Both the position numbers and the translations under genes were made by a program. Shown here piece by piece: positions 1-5,419 of a stretch of DNA of 5,419 nucleotides. Below the pieces are notes generated by a model. It was not told the origin of the DNA, ran no database searches, and worked only from the letters and a program-made list of their open reading frames with translations. Positions within the stretch are counted from its first letter, which is position 1. Every line of letters begins with the position of its first letter. The stretch lies in contig JAGIAU010000142.1 of the NCBI GenBank assembly GCA_017744755.1, positions 1 to 5,419 of the forward strand. The letters are read 5' to 3'. This stretch comes from Microbacteriaceae bacterium. Its GTDB lineage: Bacteria > Actinomycetota > Actinomycetes > Actinomycetales > Microbacteriaceae.

Positions 1-66
1 AGTTCGACTCGCCTCCGGCTCGCTCAGGGAACCAGTTCGACTCGCCTCCGGCGGCTGCTCGGCCCG
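1..66. repeat. Imperfect tandem 33-bp intergenic repeat
   Basis: The 19-nt word starting AGTTCGACTCGCCTCC occurs identically at 1-19 and 34-52, a period of 33 bp, and the second copy diverges after position 52. Read on the minus strand, the first unit has the form CCTGAGC...GTCGAA. This resembles dispersed intergenic repeats I recall from Microbacteriaceae genomes, though that family assignment is from memory. Each unit contains a small GCC-TCC-GGC inverted core. No T-run follows, so a classical intrinsic terminator is not supported. The left edge of the window cuts the region, so more copies may lie upstream. Confidence 0.6.
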
Positions 67-72
67 CGGGAG

Positions 73-95
73 CGCGTTCCGCGCCATGGAACGCG
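73..95. promoter_or_regulatory. 8-bp perfect inverted repeat upstream of the ATPase
   Basis: CGCGTTCC at 73-80 and GGAACGCG at 88-95 are exact reverse complements separated by 7 nt (GCGCCAT). The element ends 15 nt before the start codon at 111. Its position, overlapping the likely promoter of the plus-strand genes, suits a dimeric repressor operator. It could equally be an RNA hairpin ending an upstream transcript. A competing shorter hairpin (GCGCG-TTC-CGCGC, 72-84) overlaps the left arm. The symmetry is seen directly; the role is inferred. Confidence 0.45.
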
Positions 96-98
96 TGG

Positions 99-104
99 GA
101 CAAT
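99..104 (+). promoter_or_regulatory. Candidate -10 element of a leaderless promoter
   Basis: GACAAT at 99-104 matches four of six positions of TATAAT, including the conserved A at position 2 and T at position 6. It lies 6 nt before the ATG at 111, so transcription would begin at or next to the start codon, the geometry of leaderless actinobacterial mRNAs. Support comes from the lack of a strong Shine-Dalgarno before 111; only a weak GGGA at 97-100 is present. No good -35 box is visible. The call is weak. Confidence 0.25.
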
Positions 105-110
105 GCACGG

Positions 111-848
111 ATGGCCTCCGTCACCTTCGACCGCGCGACGCGCATCTATCCGGGGGCGGTGCGGCCGGCCGTCGACTCCATCGACCTCGAGGTGCGCGAC
201 GGCGAGCTCATGGTGCTGCTCGGCCCGCCCGGATGCGGGAAGTCGACCCTGCTGCGCATGCTCGCGGGACTCGAAGAGGTCGACAGCGGCCGGATCTGGA
301 TCGGCGAGCTCGACGTCACCGGCATCGCGGCGGCCGACCGGGACATCGCCATGGTCTTCCAGTCCTACGCGCTCTACCCGCACATGACCGTCGGGGAGAA
401 CATGGGCTTCGCGCTCAAGGTCCTCGGCGTGCCGAAGGAGGAGCGCGTCGCGCGCATCGAGGAGGCCGCGCGTCTGCTCGATCTCGAGGCCGTCCTCTCC
501 AAGAAGCCGGTCGCGATCTCCGGCAGCCAGCGCCAGCGCGTCGCCATGGGCCGCGCGATCGTGCGGCGCCCGCAGGTGTTCCTCATGGACGAGCCGCTCG
601 CGAACCTCGATGAGGAGCTGCGCGTCCAGACCCGCGGGCAGATCCAGCAGCTGCAGCGCCGCGTCGGCGTCACGACGCTCTACGTCACGAGCGACCCGGC
701 CGAGGCCCTCGAGGTCGGCGACCGGATCGCCGTGCTCGATCGCGGCGTGCTGCAGCAGGTCGGCACGCCCGAGGAGCTGCGGAACGCGCCGGCCACCGAG
801 TTCGTGGCCGGATACCTCGGCGTCGCACCGACCGGCACGGAGGCGTAG
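111..848 (+). CDS. Orphan MalK/MsmK/UgpC-like ABC transporter ATP-binding protein, degenerate H-loop
   Basis: This 245-aa protein is an ABC nucleotide-binding subunit most like the sugar-importer ATPases MalK, MsmK and UgpC. Visible motifs are Walker A GPPGCGKST (38-46), Q-loop Gln84 in MVFQSYALYPHMTV, signature ISGSQRQRVA (136-145, normally LSGGQ), Walker B VFLMDEP with Asp160 and Glu161, and D-loop ANLD (164-167). The switch (H-loop) histidine is replaced: the usual THDQ reads TSDP (193-196), with Ser194. Related importer ATPases are about 360-380 aa and carry a C-terminal TOBE/OB regulatory domain. This protein stops just after the nucleotide-binding domain, with no sign of a frameshift. 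No permease or binding protein is nearby. It is followed after 2 nt by the DUF4032 gene, so the two are probably co-translated. I infer ATP binding with reduced hydrolysis and possibly a regulatory role; a conventional importer ATPase remains possible. ATG 111 is chosen because the family's N-terminus (ASVTFDRATRIYPG) begins there and no in-frame start lies just upstream. Confidence 0.9.
   Translation: MASVTFDRATRIYPGAVRPAVDSIDLEVRDGELMVLLGPPGCGKSTLLRMLAGLEEVDSGRIWIGELDVTGIAAADRDIAMVFQSYALYPHMTVGENMGFALKVLGVPKEERVARIEEAARLLDLEAVLSKKPVAISGSQRQRVAMGRAIVRRPQVFLMDEPLANLDEELRVQTRGQIQQLQRRVGVTTLYVTSDPAEALEVGDRIAVLDRGVLQQVGTPEELRNAPATEFVAGYLGVAPTGTEA
839..843 (+). promoter_or_regulatory. Shine-Dalgarno of the DUF4032 gene, inside the ATPase gene
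   Basis: GGAGG at 839-843 lies 7 nt before the ATG at 851 and within the last codons of the ATPase gene, whose stop codon is at 846-848. It fixes the start of the downstream gene and indicates translational coupling of the pair. Confidence 0.75.
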
Positions 849-850
849 CG

Positions 851-2140
851 ATGCCGGGGTCCCTGCGCATCACCGCGACCACGGTCGACCCGCAGCTCCT
901 CGACCTGCCGTGGGACGAGCCGCTCGAGCGCTGGCCCGACGAGCAGATCGCGGCGCTGCCGAAGGGCATCTCCCGCCACATCGTGCGGCTCGCCAACCTC
1001 GCCGACCACGTCGTCGCCATCAAGGAGACGACCGACGCCCTCGCCGTCCGCGAGTACGAGATGCTCCGCACCCTGAACCGCCTCCAGGTCCCCTGCGTCG
1101 AGCCGCTCGCGGTCATCGCCAACCGGCACGACGCCGCCGGCCGCGAGCTCGACACCGCGCTCGTCACCCGGCATCTGCGGTTCTCCATGCCCTACCGGGC
1201 CGTGTTCTCCCAGCGCCTGCGCCCGAGCACCGCGAAGCGGCTCGTCGACGCGCTCGCCGTCCTCCTCGTCCGTCTGCATCTCGCCGGCTTCTTCTGGGGG
1301 GATGTCTCGCTGTCGAACACGCTCTTCCGCCGCGACGCCGGCGCCTTCGCCGCCTACCTCGTCGACGCCGAGACCGGCGAGCTCTTCGAGGCCGGGCTGA
1401 GCCGCGGCCAGCGCGAGCACGACCTCGAGATCGCCCGCATCAACATCGCCGGCGAGCTCCTCGACCTGCAGGCCGACGACCGGCTCGAGGAGGACATCGA
1501 CCCGGTCGAGATCAGCGAGCGCATCGTCCAGAAGTACCGCGACCTCTGGCAGGAGCTCACCGGCACGGAGGAGTTCGGCCAGTCGGAGCGATGGCGGATC
1601 AACCAGCGGGTCGAGCGGCTCAACGACCTCGGCTTCGACATCGAGGAGCTCGAGATCCGCACGGACGACTCGGGTACGACGGTCCGCATCCAGCCGAAGG
1701 TCGTCGACGCGGGCCACCACTCGCGCCGCCTCCTCCGCCTCACGGGCATCGACGCCGAGGAGAACCAGGCCCGGCGCCTGCTCAACGACCTCGACGCCTA
1801 CCGCTCCCGCCTCCCTCCCGGTCTCGACGAGGAGGCCGCCGCGCACGAATGGCAGAGCCGCGTGTTCGAGCCGGTCACCCGGGCCATCCCCCGCGAGCTG
1901 CGCGGCAAGCTCGAGGGCGCCGAGATCTTCCACCAGCTCCTCGACCACCGCTGGTACCGCTCCGAGAACGAGAACCGCGACGTCCCCCTCGCAGAAGCCC
2001 TCACGAGCTACATCGACACGGTCCTGCGGCACCGCCGCGACGAGCTCACGATCGTCGATCCGCCGACCGACACCATGAGCATCATCCAGCTCGAGGAGGC
2101 CGATACTGGGACGACGGTCGACTGGCGCGACCTGGTGTAG
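851..2140 (+). CDS. DUF4032 protein with LPS-kinase-like (Kdo/WaaP-type) N-terminal domain
   Basis: This 429-aa soluble protein has no signal peptide or membrane segment. The N-terminal half resembles the Kdo/WaaP-type kinase fold. A VAIKE strand carries Lys58, a REYEML helix carries Glu68 or Glu70 as the salt-bridge candidate, and a catalytic-loop equivalent GDVSLSN has Asp151 and Asn156 with the D-x4-N spacing of true kinases. Asp172 in LVDAETGE sits where the DFG aspartate would be. No clear glycine-rich loop is seen. The C-terminal part (roughly 200-429) is acidic, rich in Glu/Asp/Arg/Leu and probably largely helical; I match it to DUF4032, which has no established function. LPS is not expected in a Gram-positive actinobacterium, so the substrate must be something else, such as a glycan, a small molecule or a protein. 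The gene begins 2 nt after the ATPase stop with a good GGAGG, which argues for a shared job. Kinase activity is inferred from motifs only; a pseudokinase scaffold is the main alternative. Confidence 0.82.
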   Translation: MPGSLRITATTVDPQLLDLPWDEPLERWPDEQIAALPKGISRHIVRLANLADHVVAIKETTDALAVREYEMLRTLNRLQVPCVEPLAVIANRHDAAGRELDTALVTRHLRFSMPYRAVFSQRLRPSTAKRLVDALAVLLVRLHLAGFFWGDVSLSNTLFRRDAGAFAAYLVDAETGELFEAGLSRGQREHDLEIARINIAGELLDLQADDRLEEDIDPVEISERIVQKYRDLWQELTGTEEFGQSERWRINQRVERLNDLGFDIEELEIRTDDSGTTVRIQPKVVDAGHHSRRLLRLTGIDAEENQARRLLNDLDAYRSRLPPGLDEEAAAHEWQSRVFEPVTRAIPRELRGKLEGAEIFHQLLDHRWYRSENENRDVPLAEALTSYIDTVLRHRRDELTIVDPPTDTMSIIQLEEADTGTTVDWRDLV

Positions 2141-2179
2141 CCCGCGCCTCCGCTGGGGAAGCGCAGAACGTGCAGAGGC

Positions 2180-2184
2180 AGGAG
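2180..2184 (+). promoter_or_regulatory. Shine-Dalgarno supporting the GTG start of the MMPL gene
   Basis: AGGAG at 2180-2184 is followed after 5 nt by GTG at 2190-2192, which decides the start of the transporter gene. The 49-nt gap after the DUF4032 stop (2141-2189) shows no recognisable -10/-35 pair or strong terminator hairpin. Read-through from the upstream genes is therefore plausible. Confidence 0.6.
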
Positions 2185-2189
2185 ACGGC

Positions 2190-4511
2190 GTGAACGCGAC
2201 GCATCGCCACGCGGCCAGGCGCCGCCCTCTCGCCCGGCTCGGCGAGTCCGTCGCCGCCCGCCCCTGGATCGCGATCGCCGCGTGGGGCGCCGTGCTCGTG
2301 ACGATCGTCGGCATCGCGCTGTTCGGCGTCGGCGGCCAGACGCTCTTCGACCGGCTCTCCACCGACGCCTTCGAGGTCGACTCCGAGTCGGCGGACGGCC
2401 AGGCCGTGCTCGCCTCGGACACGGACACCGCACCCGTCACGCTCCTCGTGCACGGCGCCGACCTCGACGACCCGGCGCTGCGGGACGGCATCGACGACGC
2501 CCGCTCGAGGCTCGCCGACGTCGACTGGGACGGGGAGCTGACCGTCGTCGATCCCGTGACGCTCGTGTGGACGCAGGTCGAGGCGGCGAACGCGCAGCTC
2601 CCGCCCGGCGCCCCGCCCGTGGGCTTCGACGACGTCCTCGAGCAGATCGACGACCCCGGCCTGCAGTCGCTGATCGCCGACGACGGCCGCGGCGCCCTGC
2701 TCGTCGCGACGCTCGAGGACCCCGATGAGGTGCCCGAGGAGGCGGTGCACGAGGTCATCGACGCGCTCAGCGCCGCCGCCGCATCGCTGCGGACGGCTCT
2801 CCCCGGCGCGACCGTCGAGGTCGGCAGCGCGACGCAGCTCATCGACGCCGTGTTCGAGCAGTCCGAGATCGACCTGCGCCGCGGCGAGACCGTCGCGCTG
2901 CCGATCGCGCTCGTCATCATGCTCGTCGTCTTCGGCGGGTTCATCGCGGCCGGTCTCCCGCTCGTCGGAGCCGGCTCCGCGATCGCCGGCGGCTTCGGAC
3001 TCCTCTACGCCATGACCTACGTCATGGACGTGAACACGACCGTGCTCAACGTCGTCACCGCGGTCGGCCTCGGCCTCTCGATCGACTACGGGCTGCTCAT
3101 GGTCTCGCGGTTCCGCGAGGAGTTCCGCGCGCTCGGCCCCGAGCCGGCCGACCGCCGGCTGCTGCGCGGCCAGGTCGTGAAGGCGGTCGGGCGGACCGTC
3201 GACACGGCCGGGCGCACCGCGCTCTTCTCCGGGACGGTCTTCGCGATCGCCTCCGCCGGCCTGCTGCTCTTCGAGCCGACCACGATCAAGGCGCTCGGCG
3301 TCGGCGCCCTGCTCGTCGCCGCCGTCGGCGTGTGCTCCGCCGCGACGCTCATGCCGGCCCTGCTCGCCATCGCCGGTCCGAGACTCATCCGGCCGGGACT
3401 GCTGACCCGCATCCCGGGCGTCGGGAGGCTCCTGCTGCGCTTCGGCGACGTCGCGCCGGAGGAGGGCGTGTTCTCCCGGCTGACCCGATGGGTGCAGCGC
3501 TTCCCCGCGCTCGTCACCCTCGTGTGCATCGCCGCGCTGCTCCTGCTCGGCAGCCCCATCGCGACGCTGCGCATCGCGAACTCCGCCGTCGACGTCGTGC
3601 CGGAGTCCTCCTCGCAGTACGGCTTCGTCACGACGATCCGGGAGGAGTTCCCCGCCGCGGCGAGTCCGCGGGTCGCGCTCGTCGCGCGTTCCGAGGCCGA
3701 TCTCGACGCCTGGCGCGACGCGATCGAGGACGCCTCGATCGCGGAGATCCGGTCCATCGGCGCCGCCCAGGAACGCGGCGAGGGCTGGATCGCGAACGTC
3801 CGCGTCGACCCGCGCGACGGCGTCGTCGTCGTGCCCCGGCTGCGGGACATCCGACCGGACGGTCTCGAGGGCTGGGTCGTCGGCCAGGACGCCGCGACCT
3901 ACGACCTCGGCCTGTCGCTCGCGCGCGACGCCCCGTGGGCGATGCTGCTCATCGGGCTCGTGACGCTGCTGTTCCTCTTCATGGCGACCGGATCGTTCAT
4001 CGTCCCGATCAAGGCGCTGCTGATGAGCGCCCTCTCGCTCTCCGCCGCCGTCGGCGTGCTCGTCTGGGGCTTCGAGCAGGGCAACCTCGCCGGGATCATG
4101 CACTTCGACGCGTCCCAGGTGCACGGCGTCGACATCATCGTCTTGCTGCTCGCCCTCGTCTTCGGCTTCGGGCTCGCGATGGACTACGAGATGTTCATCC
4201 TGTCGCGCATCATCGACCTGCTCCATTCGGGCGTCCCGCCGAGGGAGGCGATCGCGCGCGGCCTGCAGCGCTCCGGCCGGATCATCACCTCGGCGGCGCT
4301 CATCATCGTCATCGTGTTCGGCGGCTTCGCGACCGGCGATCTGCCGCTCATCAAGGCGCTCGGCGTCGCCCTCGCCGCCGCGGTGCTGCTCGACGCGACG
4401 ATCGTCCGCATGCTCCTCGTGCCCGCGATCATGACGTGGGGCGTCCGCGTCATGTTCTGGGCGCCCCGCTGGGCGAAGCGCCTGCACGCCCGCATCGGGC
4501 TCTCGGAGTAG
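2190..4511 (+). CDS. MMPL family RND transporter (12 membrane segments)
   Basis: This 773-aa inner-membrane protein has the duplicated RND layout. TM1 (about 26-47) is followed by a large extracytoplasmic loop (48-234), then TM2-TM6 (about 235-395), TM7 (438-460), a second loop (461-580) and TM8-TM12 (about 583-750). Both proton-relay pairs known from MmpL3 are present: Asp299-Tyr300 in TM4 (GLSIDYGLLMVSRF) and Asp665-Tyr666 in TM10 (GLAMDYEMFILSRI). By family it should be a proton-driven exporter of lipids, glycolipids or hydrophobic compounds; the substrate cannot be read from the sequence. It lacks the long cytoplasmic tail of mycobacterial MmpL3 (about 940 aa) and ends shortly after TM12, as in shorter actinobacterial MMPL proteins. 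The N-terminus is basic (RHAARRRPLAR), fitting a cytoplasmic start. The GTG start is supported by AGGAG 5 nt upstream. It follows the DUF4032 gene by 49 nt on the same strand and may share its transcript. No TetR-type regulator, a common MMPL neighbour, lies in the window. Confidence 0.93.
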   Translation: MNATHRHAARRRPLARLGESVAARPWIAIAAWGAVLVTIVGIALFGVGGQTLFDRLSTDAFEVDSESADGQAVLASDTDTAPVTLLVHGADLDDPALRDGIDDARSRLADVDWDGELTVVDPVTLVWTQVEAANAQLPPGAPPVGFDDVLEQIDDPGLQSLIADDGRGALLVATLEDPDEVPEEAVHEVIDALSAAAASLRTALPGATVEVGSATQLIDAVFEQSEIDLRRGETVALPIALVIMLVVFGGFIAAGLPLVGAGSAIAGGFGLLYAMTYVMDVNTTVLNVVTAVGLGLSIDYGLLMVSRFREEFRALGPEPADRRLLRGQVVKAVGRTVDTAGRTALFSGTVFAIASAGLLLFEPTTIKALGVGALLVAAVGVCSAATLMPALLAIAGPRLIRPGLLTRIPGVGRLLLRFGDVAPEEGVFSRLTRWVQRFPALVTLVCIAALLLLGSPIATLRIANSAVDVVPESSSQYGFVTTIREEFPAAASPRVALVARSEADLDAWRDAIEDASIAEIRSIGAAQERGEGWIANVRVDPRDGVVVVPRLRDIRPDGLEGWVVGQDAATYDLGLSLARDAPWAMLLIGLVTLLFLFMATGSFIVPIKALLMSALSLSAAVGVLVWGFEQGNLAGIMHFDASQVHGVDIIVLLLALVFGFGLAMDYEMFILSRIIDLLHSGVPPREAIARGLQRSGRIITSAALIIVIVFGGFATGDLPLIKALGVALAAAVLLDATIVRMLLVPAIMTWGVRVMFWAPRWAKRLHARIGLSE

Positions 4512-4521
4512 CACGCGCTTG

Positions 4522-4538
4522 CGGCGCGTTCCGCGCCG
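4522..4538. terminator. GC-rich hairpin in the convergent spacer, possible terminator
   Basis: CGGCGCG (4522-4528) and CGCGCCG (4532-4538) form a perfect 7-bp stem with a TTC loop, 10 nt after the MMPL stop codon. No U-tract follows, but many actinobacterial terminators lack one. A second small stem, CCCG-GCGAA-CGGG (4571-4583), abuts the stop codon of the minus-strand gene. Since the flanking genes converge over 72 nt, the hairpins could end transcription from both sides. Base content is so GC-rich that such stems also occur by chance. Confidence 0.4.
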
Positions 4539-4583
4539 GGGCGCCCGAAGGCCCGGTCGGCGCGATCGAGCCCGGCGAACGGG

Positions 4584-5015
4584 TCAGTCGGCTGCGATCT
4601 CCGTCACGCGGATCGCGGCTCGACCGAGGAGCGCCAGCTCCTCGTCCTCCGCGGGGGCGAATCCGCTGACGGCGATGCCGCCCAGGAGTCCTCCGTCGGC
4701 GTCCCGCAGGACGACGCCGCCGCGAATCGCGACGAGACCGGGATCGCCGAAGGCGGTCGCGGGCTTCCCCCGCTCTGCCAGGAACTCCTCGAAGGCGCCG
4801 GTGTCCATCCGCACCCGCGCGGCGGTGTACGCCTTCGCGCGGGCGATCGCCGCGGTGTGCGGGGCGCAGCGATCCGAGCGCCGGAACGCGAGGAGGTCGC
4901 CGGTCTCGTCGACGACGGCGATCGCGAACGCGCGCCCCCGCTCGACCGCGGCGATCACCGCGGCCACCGCCTGGTCGACGTCGTCCGCCGACAGCACGAG
5001 CCTCCCGTATGGCAT
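4584..5015 (-). CDS. GlcG/HbpS family heme-binding-like protein (DUF336)
   Basis: This 143-aa protein matches the small GlcG/HbpS/PduO-C fold. Family hallmarks are AIAVVDETGDLLAFRRSD (31-48), the IARAKAYTAAR helix (57-67), RGGVVLRDADG (98-108), and GGIAVSG followed by EDEELA (112-128), corresponding to the usual GAIGVSG and xDxxLA. No signal peptide is seen, so it should be cytoplasmic, unlike the secreted HbpS of Streptomyces. Members bind heme or cofactors or sit in catabolic operons such as the glycolate locus; the biochemical role is usually unknown, and heme binding here is not shown. ATG at 5015-5013 is preferred. The reading frame stays open upstream to 5303, but that part is Arg/Ser-rich and overlaps the CocE gene in another frame. 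The start lies 1 nt after the TGA of the upstream hydrolase gene with only a weak G-rich ribosome site, so translational coupling is likely. Confidence 0.85.
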   Translation of the reverse strand: MPYGRLVLSADDVDQAVAAVIAAVERGRAFAIAVVDETGDLLAFRRSDRCAPHTAAIARAKAYTAARVRMDTGAFEEFLAERGKPATAFGDPGLVAIRGGVVLRDADGGLLGGIAVSGFAPAEDEELALLGRAAIRVTEIAAD

Positions 5016-5016
5016 C

Positions 5017-5419
5017 TCAGCGAGCCCCCGGCGGGATGACCGGCAGCAGGAGCTTGGAGACGGCGCCGGGACCGTACCCGATGTCATGCCGCACCTCATG
5101 GGGTTCCCCGTGGTGCCAGAAATGCACCGCGTCTCCGTCCTGCGCCTTGATCTCGATCGCGATGCGGTGGCCGGGCCGGAAGTACTGCGACGTCTCGCCG
5201 AGGTCGATCGCGTATTCGACCGGGACGCCGACCGGGACCGGCTCCGCACCGGTGTGCGGATGGTGCACCTTGTAGGGCTGCACCGCGTCGACGGACGTCG
5301 CACGATGCGAGGCGCGCAGCCACCCCTTCGTCACCAGGGCGCCGACGCCGCTCGGATTCACGTCGAGCAGCGAGACGAACCACGTCGTGTCGGGCCGGTC
5401 GAGGGCGGCCGTGAGATGG
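5017..5419 (-). CDS. CocE/NonD family hydrolase, C-terminal part (cut by window edge)
   Basis: The last 133 residues of a larger protein are present; the gene continues past the right edge. They form a jelly-roll of the X-Pro dipeptidyl-peptidase C-terminal type (PF08530) found in CocE/NonD and related serine hydrolases. Marks are DTTWFVSLLDVNPSG, the GWLRASHR strand, the YFRPGHRIAIEI strand and the closing SKLLLPVIP strand. The alpha/beta-hydrolase core with the Ser-Asp-His triad would lie outside the window, so activity cannot be judged. The family includes acylases, esterases and dipeptidyl peptidases acting on ester or amide bonds. The TGA stop (5019-5017) is 1 nt from the start of the GlcG-like gene, so the two form an operon read leftward. 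The GTG at 5361 is internal: coding similarity continues upstream of it (HLTAALDRPD) to the edge. Confidence 0.82.
   Translation of the reverse strand, partial: HLTAALDRPDTTWFVSLLDVNPSGVGALVTKGWLRASHRATSVDAVQPYKVHHPHTGAEPVPVGVPVEYAIDLGETSQYFRPGHRIAIEIKAQDGDAVHFWHHGEPHEVRHDIGYGPGAVSKLLLPVIPPGAR

Noticed and set aside
1..66. CRISPR array
   Set aside because: There are only two units, the 19-nt match is followed by a 14-nt gap too short for a spacer, and no cas gene is visible.
1296..1301. Run of six G at the kinase-like catalytic loop, considered as a phase-variation tract or frameshift
   Set aside because: The frame continues through Trp149-Gly150-Asp151 into conserved sequence on both sides. 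A 6-nt G run is unremarkable at this GC content.
610..2193. Plus-strand open frame of 527 codons overlapping the ATPase and DUF4032 genes
   Set aside because: The translation is Arg/Pro/Ala-rich with no domain, and it overlaps the motif-bearing frames of two real genes.
680..2944. Long open frame on the minus strand (754 codons) spanning parts of three plus-strand genes
   Set aside because: It crosses the boundaries of well-supported genes, has no recognisable motif and shows the biased composition of an antisense GC-rich shadow.
2082..4514. Long open frame on the minus strand (810 codons) opposite the MMPL gene
   Set aside because: It is a shadow caused by high GC at third codon positions. 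The product is an Arg/Glu/Asp/Gly-rich low-complexity chain with no domain, while the plus strand encodes a clear MMPL transporter.
5016..5303. N-terminal extension of the GlcG-like protein up to position 5303
   Set aside because: The extra 96 residues are Arg/Ser-rich without GlcG similarity and overlap the conserved C-terminal domain of the CocE gene in another frame. The family N-terminus fits the ATG at 5015.

Overview
The window is a high-GC stretch with strong G/C bias at third codon positions. It suggests an actinobacterium, and the style of the proteins and of the leading repeat recalls Microbacteriaceae or related Micrococcales. That placement is inference, because there is no rRNA or other phylogenetic marker here.

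Layout: positions 1-110 are non-coding. They hold an imperfect tandem 33-bp repeat, an 8+8 bp perfect inverted repeat and a weak candidate promoter. Three plus-strand genes follow. The first (111-848) is a short, apparently orphan MalK/MsmK/UgpC-like ABC ATPase. The second (851-2140) is a DUF4032 protein with a lipopolysaccharide-kinase-like N-terminal domain, tightly coupled to the ATPase with a 2-nt gap and its Shine-Dalgarno inside the ATPase gene. The third (2190-4511) is a 12-helix MMPL-family RND transporter, 49 nt downstream. A 72-nt convergent spacer with GC-rich hairpins (4512-4583) separates these from two minus-strand genes. These are a GlcG/HbpS-like protein (4584-5015) and, 1 nt upstream of it, the 3' end of a CocE/NonD-type hydrolase gene (5017-5419) that runs off the right edge.

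How the genes may work together: the ATPase and the kinase-like DUF4032 protein look like one translationally coupled unit. No ABC permease or substrate-binding protein is visible. The ATPase has lost the H-loop histidine (Ser194), carries an altered signature (ISGSQ), and lacks the C-terminal TOBE/OB regulatory region of sugar-importer ATPases. It may therefore be a slow or regulatory ATPase working with the kinase-like partner rather than an ordinary transport motor. The MMPL exporter may share the transcript, but a functional link is unproven. The minus-strand pair is probably a separate operon entering from the right. The most interesting item is the ATPase/DUF4032 pair; no mobile element, CRISPR array or RNA gene is visible.
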